A stretch of 64,000 nt of DNA from Pilimelia anulata. GTDB lineage: Bacteria > Actinomycetota > Actinomycetes > Mycobacteriales > Micromonosporaceae. Positions 35,496 through 45,085 of the stretch are shown piece after piece. The stretch's first letter is position 1. Each line of letters opens with the position of its first letter. Location: positions 682,001 through 746,000 of the forward strand of contig NZ_BMQB01000001.1 of the NCBI RefSeq assembly GCF_014647895.1, read 5' to 3'. The translations under genes and the position numbers were made by a program. The notes under the pieces were generated by a model. That model was not told where the DNA came from. It saw only the letters and a program-made list of their open reading frames with translations, and ran no database searches.

Positions 35496-36158
35496 GTGCG
35501 GGTGATCCTGTACGGCGGCACGGGGATGGTCGGCCAGGGCGTGCTGCGCGAGTGCCTCGCCGACCCGCGGGTCACCGAGGTGCTGGCGGTCGGGCGGACG
35601 GCGGTGGCGCTGGCCCACCCGCGGCTGCGCCAGCTCGTGCCGGCCGACGTGGCCGACGCCCCGGCGTACGCCGACGAGCTGGACGGCTTCGACGCCTGCT
35701 TCTTCTGCCTGGGCGTCTCCTCGGTCGGGCTGCCGGCCGAGGAGTACCAGCGGATCACCCACGACCTGACCCTCGCGGTCGGCCGGGTCCTGGCCGAGCG
35801 GTCGCCGGGGCTGACCTTCTGCTACGTCTCGGGCGCCGGCACCGACCGGACCGAGCGCGGCCCGCGCCGGTGGGCGCGGGTCAAGGGGGCGACAGAGAAC
35901 GCGCTGGTGGCGCTGCCGCTGCGGGTGTACGCGTTCCGGCCGGGCTACATCCAGGCCGGTCCGGGCATCACCTCGCGCACCCGCTGGTACGCCCTGGCCT
36001 ACTCGGTCCTGGCGCCGCTGTACCCGGTGCTGCGCCGGGTCGCGCCCGGCTGGACCACCCGCACCGACACGATCGGCCGGGCGATGGTCACGGTCGCCGA
36101 GCGGGGCTGGCCGCGCGACGTCATGACCAGCCCGGACATCAACGCCGCCGGCGCCTGA
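35496..36158 (+). CDS. NAD(P)-binding Rossmann protein (atypical SDR)
   Basis: 220 residues, GTG 35496 preceded by GGGGGAG. VILYGGTGMVGQGVLRECL is a dinucleotide-binding loop (GGTGMVG), and FCYVSGAGTD and VKGATENAL follow where SDR active-site segments lie. Such proteins of about 220 residues are annotated as NAD-dependent epimerase/oxidoreductase; the activity is not known. Confidence 0.75.
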   Translation: MRVILYGGTGMVGQGVLRECLADPRVTEVLAVGRTAVALAHPRLRQLVPADVADAPAYADELDGFDACFFCLGVSSVGLPAEEYQRITHDLTLAVGRVLAERSPGLTFCYVSGAGTDRTERGPRRWARVKGATENALVALPLRVYAFRPGYIQAGPGITSRTRWYALAYSVLAPLYPVLRRVAPGWTTRTDTIGRAMVTVAERGWPRDVMTSPDINAAGA

Positions 36159-36199
36159 ATCGACCCGTCGTCACGGACGCTGTACCCGGCCGGCCGGTG

Positions 36200-36664
36200 T
36201 CACATCATCGCCTCGATGCCGGCCTCGACCCGGTCGAGGTTGTCCCACCAGGGTTCGCCGTCCGCCCGGGTCGAGGACAGCAGGCTGGCCGCCGTCACGT
36301 AGCACACCAGCGCCACCCGGTGTGCCGGCAGCAGCGTGTTGATGCCGTCCCGCCCCGCGTGCCCGGTGACGACCGTGAGCAGCGCCCGCACCTCGACGGC
36401 CGTCACGCCGGACCACCGCTCCAGGTCGCTGATCGCCGTGGCCAGGTCGTCGATCTCGGCCGGCGTGGGCGTGCGGCCGTGGAAGTCGTGGGCGATGAAC
36501 GAGACGATCGCGCAGGCCAGCCGGCAGCCCTCGGTCCGGCTGGCGTCGTCGCCGAACACGTGGATCGCCTGCTCCAGCAGCGGCGTGCTGCGCTTGATGA
36601 CGGCGTTGAGCGCCTGTCTGACCAGATCCTCGATCCGATCGTCGATCCTCACGGGCGTCCCCAT
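36200..36664 (-). CDS. Hypothetical protein, all-helical
   Basis: 154 residues from ATG 36664 (alternatively GTG 36652, which has TGGGGA upstream). Predicted mostly helical and acidic (IDDRIEDLVRQALNAVIKR, AEIDDLATAISDLERW), no signal or membrane segment. Family not recognised. The codon bias is like the neighbours, so it is probably real. Confidence 0.55.
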   Translation of the reverse strand: MGTPVRIDDRIEDLVRQALNAVIKRSTPLLEQAIHVFGDDASRTEGCRLACAIVSFIAHDFHGRTPTPAEIDDLATAISDLERWSGVTAVEVRALLTVVTGHAGRDGINTLLPAHRVALVCYVTAASLLSSTRADGEPWWDNLDRVEAGIEAMM

Positions 36665-37092
36665 TCCCCGATGCGCGGCGGTGCATCCGCGACGTCGGGC
36701 GGTACCGGTCGCGCGACCCGCGGGCACGGCGGGTGGCGGCGCGCGATCGGCCGGTGGGGCGACCGTCGGTCGGGGAGGCGGGACCGACCATATCCAATAT
36801 GGCCGCGGGGCGGCAGCCCCCGCGGTGCTGACCCGCGGCGCTCCGCCACCACACACCACATCGGACCGGGTGCGGGAGCCGGTCACGACGAGCGCCGGGG
36901 GGAGGGGAAGCCACCGGTGCGGATGCGGCCGACGTGCTCCCCCCGAACCGCCGAGGGCGATGAACGGGGCGGCGACGCGGATCGGCGGGTACGGCGCCGG
37001 GCGCCGGCCGGCGGGGGCACACTACCCGCTGACCGGCGCCCGGCCGGGACCCCGCTCGGCTGTCGGGAGCCGCGGGGGAAGGGGATCGAGGT
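36665..37092. other. 428-base gap without a gene
   Basis: Two - strand genes flank it. A palindrome CCATAT-cca-ATATGG (36788-36802) stands out as AT-rich within GC-rich sequence and may be a regulator site or promoter element for the gene at 36664. Nothing else seen. Confidence 0.4.
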
Positions 37093-37701
37093 TCAGGGAG
37101 TCGGGGTCGGCGGGGTCGGCGTGATCGTGCCGCCCGTGGGCGCCGGCACCGGCGTCGGCGTGCTCGGCGGGTTGATCCACGGCGGTCGGATCTGCGGCTG
37201 CCGCTCCCGCATGCGGTCGTCGTCCCGCCACCGCTGGCCCGGGCCGCCGCCGTCGCGCCACCGGTCGACCCGCTCGTGCCGGCCCATCCGGTCGCCGTCG
37301 TGGTGGCTGACCGCCGCGCCGACCAGCGCGCCGGCGCCGCACAGCAGCGCGGTCAGCAGTACGCCGACGAAGAACGCGACCACCGTCGGTACCGTCAGCC
37401 AGCGCCGCGGCGGGCGGCCGGGACCGCCGCGCCAGCCGCGCCGGGGCGGCCCGCCCGGCGGCCACGGCGGGCCACCGGCCGGCGGCCCCCCGTACGGTCC
37501 CGCGGCCGGCGGCGCGCCGGGCGGGCCCGGGTGGGGCGGGGCGCCGGTCGGTCCGGCCGGGCCGCTCGCGGTCGGCGGCGGCGGTGGTCCGGCCGGACCG
37601 GGCTGGGGGTGCGGCGCCGCGGCCGGGGCCGGGGCGGCGGTGGGTTCACCGGTCGCCGGGGCGTCCGGCGACGAGGGTTGATCGGCGCTGGTACCGGACA
37701 T
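37093..37701 (-). CDS. Proline-rich single-pass membrane protein
   Basis: 202 residues, ATG with GGAGGAAC directly upstream. About 95 residues of Pro/Gly/Ala-rich cytoplasmic sequence are followed by one transmembrane helix (TVPTVVAFFVGVLLTALLCGAGALVGAAV). A short outside part follows, His/Asp/Arg-rich then Pro/Thr-rich. This layout is common among actinobacterial envelope proteins of unknown function. Confidence 0.65.
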   Translation of the reverse strand: MSGTSADQPSSPDAPATGEPTAAPAPAAAPHPQPGPAGPPPPPTASGPAGPTGAPPHPGPPGAPPAAGPYGGPPAGGPPWPPGGPPRRGWRGGPGRPPRRWLTVPTVVAFFVGVLLTALLCGAGALVGAAVSHHDGDRMGRHERVDRWRDGGGPGQRWRDDDRMRERQPQIRPPWINPPSTPTPVPAPTGGTITPTPPTPTP

Positions 37702-37882
37702 TGTTCCTCCGAGGGGTCCGCGACCGTGCTGGGTTATTTCCCCAGGATGGCCCGCTGGCCTGCGGTAATGCTGCGGCCTCGCTGATATTTCCCTGAGAGT
37801 TGCGCACGGCGGGCGGGCGCCGTTTCGGCCGGGCGCGGCCGGGTACCGTTCCGGCAGGAGTCCCGCCCGCGGAGGTACGCCC

Positions 37883-38542
37883 GTGCACCGCAGCCCGCCC
37901 CCGCCGTTCGCCGACCGCGCCGCCGCCGGCCGGGCGCTCGCGGCCGCGCTCGCCGGTACGGCCGTCGACCTCGTCCTGGGGCTGCCCCGCGGCGGCGTGG
38001 TGATCGCCGCGGCGGTCGCGGAGGCGCTCGGGGCGGACCTCGACGCGCTGCTCGTCCGCAAGATCGGCGCGCCCGGCCACGCCGAGTGGGGGATCGGCGC
38101 GCTCGCCGAGGACGACCCGCCGGTCTTCGACGCGGACGCCCTGGACCGGCTGCGGCTGACGCCGGCGGCGCTCGCGCCGACGGTCGCCGCCGAGACCGCC
38201 GAGCTGCACCGCCGCCGGCTCGCCTACCGGGGCGGCCGGCCGGCGCCGCGGCTGCTCGACCGGCGGGTGCTGGTGGTGGACGACGGCCTGGCCACCGGGG
38301 TGACCGCCCGGGCCGCGCTGGCGCTGGCCCGGCGCCGGGGGGCGGCGTGGCTGGGCTTCGCCGTACCGGTGAGCCTGGCCGCCGGCGGCGGGCCGGCGGG
38401 CGACCTGGTCGACGGGTACCGGGCGCTGCGGGAGGCGCCCGAATTGTCCGCTGTCAGCGCCGCCTACCGGGACTTCCGGGCGGTGACCGACGCCGAGGTC
38501 ACGGCGCTGCTGCGGGACCGGGTGCCGGCCGATGGACGCTGA
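37883..38542 (+). CDS. Phosphoribosyltransferase-family protein
   Basis: 219 residues, GTG 37883 with GGAGG upstream. The PRPP-binding motif VLVVDDGLATGVTA is intact, and the N-terminal LVLGLPRGGVVIAAAVAEALG supplies the PPi loop. These orphan PRTases are often close to dienelactone hydrolase or universal stress genes; here none is adjacent. The last 44 bases overlap tail to tail with the methyltransferase gene. Confidence 0.82.
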   Translation: MHRSPPPPFADRAAAGRALAAALAGTAVDLVLGLPRGGVVIAAAVAEALGADLDALLVRKIGAPGHAEWGIGALAEDDPPVFDADALDRLRLTPAALAPTVAAETAELHRRRLAYRGGRPAPRLLDRRVLVVDDGLATGVTARAALALARRRGAAWLGFAVPVSLAAGGGPAGDLVDGYRALREAPELSAVSAAYRDFRAVTDAEVTALLRDRVPADGR

Positions 38543-39116
38543 CGGCGTACGGGCCGCCCGCGTACGGGTCGCCGTCCCACGTCGCGTACCGCTCGGCCAG
38601 CGCCAGCCCGGCCGCCGCGCACCAGCCGTCGTACGCCGGTAGGTCCACCGGCGCCTCGGTCAGCGGCAGCTCCTCGGGGCGCAGGCCGAAACCGGACACG
38701 AGCGCGCCGCCGGGCGCCAGGTGCGCGGCCAGCCGGGCCACCGCGGTTGCCTCGGTGCCGGCGGCGAGCAGCGGGATCACGTTCCCGGCGGTCAGCACGA
38801 GGTCGAACCGGTCATTGAGGTCGAAGTCGGCCAGGTCCGCCTCGACCCAGCGCAGGTCCGGCGACCGCCGGCCGGCCGTGGCGAGCATCGAGGCGTCGGC
38901 GTCCACGCCCACGACGGCGTACCCCAGCTCGGCCAGCCGGATCGCGACCCGGCCGGTGCCGCAGCCGGCGTCCAGCACCCGCCCGCCGGGCGCGAGCCGG
39001 GCCGCGCAGAACGCCGCCTCGCCGTGCATGTCCCTTCCGGTCGCGGCCAGCGCGTCGACCCTGGCCGCGTACCGGTCGCCGCCGTCGTTACCGGAGATCT
39101 CCCGCCAACGCGTCAC
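38499..39116 (-). CDS. Class I SAM-dependent methyltransferase
   Basis: 205 residues, GTG 39116. Motif I VLDAGCGTGRVAIRLAELG, motif II VVGVDADASML, and a late VLTAGNVIPLL segment. Substrate unknown; related proteins are annotated as Methyltransf_25/11 members. It overlaps the PRTase gene end by 44 bases. Confidence 0.82.
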   Translation of the reverse strand: MTRWREISGNDGGDRYAARVDALAATGRDMHGEAAFCAARLAPGGRVLDAGCGTGRVAIRLAELGYAVVGVDADASMLATAGRRSPDLRWVEADLADFDLNDRFDLVLTAGNVIPLLAAGTEATAVARLAAHLAPGGALVSGFGLRPEELPLTEAPVDLPAYDGWCAAAGLALAERYATWDGDPYAGGPYAVSVHRPAPGPAAAP

Positions 39117-39248
39117 GCGCTCTCCCCTCGCCGGCCGCGGCCGGGCTTGTCAATCGAATACCATCAATGGACGTGGTGCCGTCGACTTCCTATGATCGCC
39201 GGTAGCCGCCGTCCCCATCCCCCCGGCGGCCCGCCCCCGGGAGTCGCG

Positions 39249-41060
39249 ATGCGCCGCACCTCCGTCCGTCCGGCCCTGCCGCTGATCGTGGCGCTGGCCG
39301 CGCTGCCCGTGACCGTACCGGCGGCGGCCGCCGGGCGGGCACCCGCCGTGGTGATCCGCGCCGACACCGACCGCGACGGTGCCGTCGACCTGACCGGGAC
39401 CACCGACGAGGCCGGCAAGACCACGGCCGACGCCACCCGCGGCGCGCTGTTCCTGCCCAACCTCGACGACGACGCCCGCCGCTGCGCCAGCCGCGACCAG
39501 GTGTGCGCCGACGCCGCCGACGCGGTCGTCAACGGCGACGAGGACGCCCGCGACCTGGCCCCGATCCGGACCGTCCCGGCCCCGTCGATCGCCGCCGGCA
39601 GCACGGCCCGGGTGACGGTCGAGGGCGCCGCCGCGAGCCGGGCCCGGCTGTTCGCCCGCCGCGGTACGGCCTGGGCTGAGGTCACGGCCTCGACCGCCTT
39701 CGCGGCCGACGAGCTGCGCGCCGGCCTGGTCCTCGGCCTGGAGGGCCGGGACATCGTGCGCGACCCGGCAACCTGGGACGGCACCGCCCGGGTGACCGTC
39801 GCGACCAGCGACGGCGGCACCGACACCGTCGCCCTGCGGGTCGCGCCGATGCTCGCCCACACCCACGTCCAGCCGACCCGGCAGCTCGTCGCGGCGCCGT
39901 CGAGCGGCGGCGACTTCCCCGCCTTCCGCCGCGACCTGGAGCGGGCCTCCGGCAGCGCCGGGGTGCCCGACCCGGTCCGGATCCTCGGCGGCGGGGACAT
40001 CTGGGCGCAGGACTGGTTCGAGCCGATGTACGCCAGCGTCCCGGCGCCCGACGGGCCGCAGTCGCTGCGCCTGCTGATGCGCTCCGACCAGGACCGGGAC
40101 GCGCAGCTCCAGCTCTACCCGCTGCGCGGGCCCGGCGTCGGCGTGGTGAAGCTCCCCGGCGGGACGGCCCGGCGGCCGGACACGTTCAACTCGTTCGGCA
40201 ACCTGGAGACCATGCCGCCGTACCGGGCCGACGACCGCGGGTACCCGGCCGGGCGGCTCGTGCTCGGCGAGGACCCCGGCGGGTCCGGCCCGTCGGCGGT
40301 CACCCGCCGGGTGCTCGCCGCGCAGGGCGCGCAGGCGCCGCTGATCCTGGACACCGGCTGGCTGACCGTCGGCCACGTGGACGAGTTCATGCAGTTCCTG
40401 CCGGCGAGCACGCCCCGCGGCTGGCGGTACGCCGTCGCCGACCCGCGCGGCGCCGTCGCCCTGCTGCGCCGCGCGGCCGACGCCGGCAACGGCAGCGCGC
40501 CGCTGTCCTCGCACCGCGACTTCCGCCGTATGACCATCGCCGGCTTCCTCGCCGACAAGCGGCTGCTCGCCGACCAGGAGACGGCCGCGAAGAAGATCGA
40601 CGCCAACCTGGCGACGGTCACCGCCGCGGCCGGGCTCACCGAGGCGGAGATCGTCCGCATCCCGACGCTGTACCGGACGGAGAGCGGCCGCGCCGCCGGC
40701 GGGCCCGGCGCCGCGGCGGCCCGGGACCGGCTGCTCGCCGCCACGCCCGGGCTGCGCGAGCGGCTGGCCGGGATGACGCCGGCCGAGCGGGACCGGGCGC
40801 TGCGCCGCGGCTCGATGGGGGCGCTGCTGCCGGCGGCGATCAACTCGATCGTGCTGCCGCCGAACCGGGTCATCGTCGCGAAGCAGTGGGGCCCGGTCGT
40901 CGGCGGCAGGGACCTGCTCGCGGACGCCGTCACGGCCGCCTACGCCGCGGTGGGCCTGACGGCCGAGTACGTCGACGACTACACCACGTACCACGTCGGC
41001 AAGGGCGAGGTGCACTGCGCCACCAACTCGCTGCGCGACATCCCGGCCCGGTGGTGGTAG
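39249..41060 (+). CDS. Secreted protein-arginine-deiminase-like enzyme
   Basis: 603 residues with a signal peptide (MRRTSVRPALPLIVALAALPVTVPAAAA). The C-terminal 400 residues carry the PAD/amidinotransferase catalytic set: D255 in WAQDWFEP, H376 and D378 in GHVDEF, and nucleophile C590 in EVHCATNSLR near the end. A beta-rich domain precedes the catalytic part, as in bacterial PAD_C proteins. It should hydrolyse peptidyl-arginine (or related guanidines) to citrulline outside the cell. ATG 39249 has GGGAGTCGC upstream. Confidence 0.85.
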   Translation: MRRTSVRPALPLIVALAALPVTVPAAAAGRAPAVVIRADTDRDGAVDLTGTTDEAGKTTADATRGALFLPNLDDDARRCASRDQVCADAADAVVNGDEDARDLAPIRTVPAPSIAAGSTARVTVEGAAASRARLFARRGTAWAEVTASTAFAADELRAGLVLGLEGRDIVRDPATWDGTARVTVATSDGGTDTVALRVAPMLAHTHVQPTRQLVAAPSSGGDFPAFRRDLERASGSAGVPDPVRILGGGDIWAQDWFEPMYASVPAPDGPQSLRLLMRSDQDRDAQLQLYPLRGPGVGVVKLPGGTARRPDTFNSFGNLETMPPYRADDRGYPAGRLVLGEDPGGSGPSAVTRRVLAAQGAQAPLILDTGWLTVGHVDEFMQFLPASTPRGWRYAVADPRGAVALLRRAADAGNGSAPLSSHRDFRRMTIAGFLADKRLLADQETAAKKIDANLATVTAAAGLTEAEIVRIPTLYRTESGRAAGGPGAAAARDRLLAATPGLRERLAGMTPAERDRALRRGSMGALLPAAINSIVLPPNRVIVAKQWGPVVGGRDLLADAVTAAYAAVGLTAEYVDDYTTYHVGKGEVHCATNSLRDIPARWW

Positions 41061-41065
41061 CCGGC

Positions 41066-41110
41066 CCGGGGGCGCCCGGCGTGCCTGCACGACACCCCGG
41101 ACGCCCCCGG
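41066..41110. terminator. Hairpin between PAD-like and M4 protease genes
   Basis: CCGGGGGCG (41066-41074) pairs with CGCCCCCGG (41102-41110) between convergent stops, loop 27 bases. Confidence 0.5.
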
Positions 41111-41148
41111 CGTTCACCGACCCGCGGCCGCGTGCCCCGGCCCCGGCC

Positions 41149-42669
41149 CTAGCACGAGTCGCTGCCCCGGACCGAGACGGCGTCCCAGGCCGCCCGGGTC
41201 GTCCGACACTCCACGCCGCCGGGGAACAGCTCCCGGGCCGCGGCCACCGAGGCGGCGCGGGCCCGGGCGTGACTCCAGCCGGACGTCTTGCGGGACAGCG
41301 TCGCGACGAAGATCTTGGCTGCCTTCTGCACCCCGATCCCCGTCACCGTGCTGCTGTTGCAGGTCGGCGACGTCGGCTGGCCGTTGGTCGGGTTCGAGCC
41401 CTCGGCCAGCAGGTAGAACCAGTGGTTCTGTACGCCGGCGCCCTTGTGCACCTCCGGCGGCCCGCCGGTCCACATGCAGTTCGGGTCGCCGCGCTTCGCC
41501 GGGTCGTACATGTACCGGATCGGGCCGCTGCCGAAGAAGTTCGTCAGCTCGCCGACCTCGTAGTCCGGCTTGTCCCCCGGGTGGTTGGCGTAGAACTCGG
41601 TGACGTTGCCGAGGATGTCGCCGGCCGACTCGCTCATCGCGCCGACCTCACCGCCGCCACCGCCGCTGCCGGGCGTGTTCGCGAAGATCGCGTGCCCGTA
41701 CTCGTGGCCGACGATGTCCATGTTGGTCATCTGCCGCTTGCCGTCCGAGGAGCGGCCGTAGCTGGTGTAGCTGCCGTTCCAGAACGCGTTGGCCTGGTTC
41801 AGCCCGACCCGGGCCGGGAAGCCGCGGCCGGTACCGGTGAAGCCGTTGCGGCCGGTCCACTCCCGGAGCATGTTCCACTCCTGCTGCGCGGAGTACATCG
41901 CGTCGGCGCAGCCGGACGGCAGGTCGGCCCCGCCGCCGCTGCCGTAGCTGTCGGTGGAGCTGGTGAACGGCGAGCCGTTCTGCCCGCCGCACTGCAGGCC
42001 CGGCCGGGTCGGGTCGACCAGCCGCCCGGCCGACAGGGCGCCGAGGTCCTGCTTGCCGTAGTAGCCGCCGTGGCCGGTGGCGTGCACGACCTCGTTCCAG
42101 GTCCGGTCCTCGATGACCCGGCCGGTCCGCGCGTCGACCACGACGTGCAGCCGGGCGGGGTCGCCGGCCCGGTCGACGCCCTCGATCTCCAGCTCGTACG
42201 CCAGCCGGCCGGCGCCGTCGGCGACCACGACCAGCGCCGGGGCGGCGACGCGGCGCACGGTACCGAGCCGGGCCCGGGCCACCCGGACGGCCCGCGCGGC
42301 GGGCACGGCCGCCCGGGTCGTGGCCAGCGCCAGCTCGGCCCGCTGGGCGACCCACGTGCTGAGCACCGTGCCCGCACGGTCGGTCACGACGACGAAGTCG
42401 CCGCCGAGGACCCGCAGGCCGCGGTGCGTCCGCTCGTACGCGACGTTCTCCAGCCCGCCGGCAGCGACGACGGACCGCTGCTCGACGCTGTCGTACGGGG
42501 ACAGGTGCAGCGCATCGGGATCGCCGGCGATCAGCCGGTCGGCGGCGGCCGCGGCGAGCAGCGCCGGCGCGGCCCGCGGCGCCGCGGCGGCGGCCGGGCC
42601 GGCGGGGGCGGCGAGGGCGACGGCGCCGGCGACGACGACCGCCGCGCCCGCGGCGACAGTGCGTTTCAT
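41149..42669 (-). CDS. Secreted M4 (thermolysin-like) metalloprotease
   Basis: 506 residues: signal peptide, FTP/PepSY-like propeptide (to about residue 200), then the catalytic domain with H322-E-Y-G-H326 and the third zinc ligand in ESAGD downstream. NHWFYLLAEG and the C-terminal helical domain follow the thermolysin order; the terminal Cys pairs are typical of Streptomyces griseolysin-like enzymes. Propeptide and secretion imply autoprocessing outside the cell. Confidence 0.9.
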   Translation of the reverse strand: MKRTVAAGAAVVVAGAVALAAPAGPAAAAAPRAAPALLAAAAADRLIAGDPDALHLSPYDSVEQRSVVAAGGLENVAYERTHRGLRVLGGDFVVVTDRAGTVLSTWVAQRAELALATTRAAVPAARAVRVARARLGTVRRVAAPALVVVADGAGRLAYELEIEGVDRAGDPARLHVVVDARTGRVIEDRTWNEVVHATGHGGYYGKQDLGALSAGRLVDPTRPGLQCGGQNGSPFTSSTDSYGSGGGADLPSGCADAMYSAQQEWNMLREWTGRNGFTGTGRGFPARVGLNQANAFWNGSYTSYGRSSDGKRQMTNMDIVGHEYGHAIFANTPGSGGGGGEVGAMSESAGDILGNVTEFYANHPGDKPDYEVGELTNFFGSGPIRYMYDPAKRGDPNCMWTGGPPEVHKGAGVQNHWFYLLAEGSNPTNGQPTSPTCNSSTVTGIGVQKAAKIFVATLSRKTSGWSHARARAASVAAARELFPGGVECRTTRAAWDAVSVRGSDSC

Positions 42670-42828
42670 GGGGGACTCCTTTGGGGGGTGGGTCCCGCCG
42701 GGGCCGCGGCTCCGGCGAGCGACAGCCCCCGATCGGTACCGGCGCGGTGGACGCCGGCGCGACCGGGGCGGGATCGATCCCGGGCGGGGGTATCCGGGGG
42801 TCCGCCGCGCGGCCGGTGGGGACGGGAA

Positions 42829-43054
42829 ATGTCTACCGGGATCGTTGTCCCCGGCCGCCCGCCGATCCACCTCCGGGTGTCGGAAGGGCAGCCGGTGGTG
42901 CCCTACATCCGTCGGCCGGCGGGCGCGGAGCCGGACCCCGACGGCGCTGGCGCCGGCGGGCAGCGGCGGACGCCTGGGCCGCCGAGATCAGGGAGTACGG
43001 CGGCCTGCCGCCCCGCCGACCGGCGATCCGCGGCCCGGCGGCGCCTAGGCTGGG
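42829..43054 (+). pseudogene. Small ORF that looks frame-shifted
   Basis: ATG 42829 starts MSTGIVVPGRPPIHLRVSEG with normal codon bias, but after GAEPDPD the frame turns into low-quality sequence. The sensible continuation (RRRAAADAWAAEIREYGG, then LPPRR) is in another frame. A one- or two-base indel near 42940 would restore a protein of about 70-75 residues. The remaining gap (42670-42828) holds nothing I can name. Confidence 0.35.
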
Positions 43055-43057
43055 GGG

Positions 43058-43480
43058 GTGGGTGAGGCGAAGACGGTACCGACCGGGGCGTCGGTCGAGG
43101 AGTTCCTGGCAGCCGTGGCCGATCCGCGGCGGCGGGCCGAGGCGGTCGCCGTGTGCGCGCTGATGGCCGAGGTGACCGGCGCCGAACCGCGGATGTGGGG
43201 GCCGGGCATCGTCGGCTTCGGCGCGTACCGCTACCGGTACGCGTCCGGCCGGGAGGGCGACTGGCCGGCGGTCGGCTTCGCCCCGCGCAAGCAGGCCCTG
43301 ACCCTGTACCTCGCCGACGGCCTCGACGCCCACCGCGAGCTGCTGGCCCGCCTCGGCCCGCACACGACCGGCCGGTCGTGCCTGTACCTGAAGCGGCTCG
43401 CGGCCGTCGACGACGCGGTCCTGCGCGAACTGGTCGCGACGAGCTTCCGCCACCTCGACGGCACGACGATCACGACGTAA
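43058..43480 (+). CDS. DUF1801 domain protein
   Basis: 140 residues, GTG start with GGGGGG-type upstream purines. VEEFLAAVADPRRRAEAVAVCALM, MWGPGIVGFGAYRYRY and VGFAPRKQALTLYL mark the DUF1801 (YdhG/YjbR-like fold) family. Function not established. Confidence 0.75.
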   Translation: MGEAKTVPTGASVEEFLAAVADPRRRAEAVAVCALMAEVTGAEPRMWGPGIVGFGAYRYRYASGREGDWPAVGFAPRKQALTLYLADGLDAHRELLARLGPHTTGRSCLYLKRLAAVDDAVLRELVATSFRHLDGTTITT

Positions 43481-43576
43481 CGCACGCACGCGGGCGCTGC
43501 CGGACCGAGGCTCCGCCGGCCCGGGCGGCCGGAAACGGGCTGCGGGGCGGGGCATCGGCCCGGGACGATCGGATCC

Positions 43577-45085
43577 GTGCTGCTCACCATCTCCACCACG
43601 TCCGCCCCGGCCACCGACCTCGGCTACCTGCTCGTCAAGCACCCGGACCGCGCGCACCGGTTCGACCTCGCGTACGGCACCGCGCACGTCCTCTTCCCCG
43701 AGGCCGGCGCGGACCGCTGCACCGCCGCCCTGCTGCTGGAGGTCGACGAGGACCGGCTCGCCGCCGGCGGCCGGCGCGAGGGCGGGCGCGGGCCGGCGAT
43801 GCCCGACGGGTTCGCCCTCGGCCGGTACGTCAACGACCGGTCGTACGCGGCGTCCAGCCTGCTCGCCGGTGCCCTGAACCGGGTGTTCCGGTCGGCCCTG
43901 CGCGGCGAGTCGCGGGACCGCCCCGAGCGGGCCGCCGCGCCGCTGGACCTGGAGATCACCGTGCCGGTGCTGCGCTGCCGGGGCGGCGCCGCGGCAGCCG
44001 CACAGCTCTTCGGCCCGCTGGGCTGGGCGGTCGAGGCGACCGCGCTGCCGCTGGACGAGCGGGTGCCCGGCTGGGGCGACAGCCGGTACGTGGCGCTGCG
44101 GCTGACCGGCGCGCTGCGGCTCGCCGACGCGCTGAACCACCTGTACGTCCTGCTGCCCGTCCTCGACGACGCCAAGCACTACTGGGTGTCGCCGGCCGAG
44201 GTGGACAAGCTGCTGCGGGCCGGCACCGGCTGGCTCGCCGCGCACCCGGAGCGGGAGCTGATCGCCGGCCGGTACCTGGCGCACTCGCGCGGCCTGACCA
44301 CGGCGGCGCTGGCGCAGCTCGACGAGGCCGGCCGGCAGGCGGCGCTGGCCGTGCTCGCCGGCGAGCGGCTCGCCGAGCCGGCCGGCGACCCCGACGCGGT
44401 CGCCGACCCCGCCGACGAGGCCGCGGCCGACGAGGACCTCGCCGTACCGGTGCCGGTCCCGCTCGCGCCCCAGCGGCGGGCCGCGGTCGTCGCCGCCCTG
44501 CGCGCGGCCGGCGGCGGGTCGGTGCTGGACCTGGGCTGCGGGTCGGGCGCGCTCATCGCGGACCTCGTGGCGCATCCGGAGTTCACCCGGATCACCGGCA
44601 CCGACGTGTCGGTGCGCGAGCTGGAGCGGGCGCACCGGCGGCTGCACCCGGACCGGGTGCCGGAGCGGCAGCGCGGGCGGGTGACGCTGCTCCAGTCGGC
44701 GCTGACCTACCGCGACGAGCGGCTGCGCGGGTACGACGCGGCGGTGCTGATGGAGGTGGTCGAGCACGTGGACCCGCCGCGGCTGCCGGCGCTGGCGGCG
44801 GCGGTGTTCGGCGACGCCCGGCCGGCGACGGTGGTGGTGACGACGCCGAACGCGGAGTACAACGTGCGCTACCCCGGCCTGGCCGCGGGCGCGTTCCGGC
44901 ACCCGGACCACCGGTTCGAGTGGACCCGGCCGCAGTTCGCCGAGTGGGCCGATGCGGTGGCGCGCCGGTACGGCTACCGCTGCCGGATCGAACCGGTCGG
45001 CCCGGCGGACCCCGACCTCGGCCCGCCGACCCAACTCGCCCTCTTCACCGCCGCCGACGCGCCGACCCCGGGAGCCGCCGCGTGA
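43577..45085 (+). CDS. hen1: Hen1: 3'-terminal RNA ribose 2'-O-methyltransferase
   Basis: 502 residues. N-terminal part: bacterial Hen1 ligase-activating domain (LLTISTTSAPATDLGYLLVKHP, YVNDRSYAASSLL). C-terminal part: SAM methyltransferase with LDLGCGSG and the Mg-binding E393, E396, H397 (MEVVEHVD) that define Hen1. It marks the 3' end left at an RNA break with 2'-O-methyl before Pnkp ligates it, so the repaired RNA resists the same ribotoxin. The stop overlaps the pnkp GTG by 4 bases; the two proteins act as a complex. Confidence 0.95.
   Translation: MLLTISTTSAPATDLGYLLVKHPDRAHRFDLAYGTAHVLFPEAGADRCTAALLLEVDEDRLAAGGRREGGRGPAMPDGFALGRYVNDRSYAASSLLAGALNRVFRSALRGESRDRPERAAAPLDLEITVPVLRCRGGAAAAAQLFGPLGWAVEATALPLDERVPGWGDSRYVALRLTGALRLADALNHLYVLLPVLDDAKHYWVSPAEVDKLLRAGTGWLAAHPERELIAGRYLAHSRGLTTAALAQLDEAGRQAALAVLAGERLAEPAGDPDAVADPADEAAADEDLAVPVPVPLAPQRRAAVVAALRAAGGGSVLDLGCGSGALIADLVAHPEFTRITGTDVSVRELERAHRRLHPDRVPERQRGRVTLLQSALTYRDERLRGYDAAVLMEVVEHVDPPRLPALAAAVFGDARPATVVVTTPNAEYNVRYPGLAAGAFRHPDHRFEWTRPQFAEWADAVARRYGYRCRIEPVGPADPDLGPPTQLALFTAADAPTPGAAA

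Noticed and set aside
32723..37681. A 1652-codon open frame on the + strand
   Set aside because: It runs antisense or out of frame through at least six well-supported genes. Long open frames are expected by chance at this GC content.
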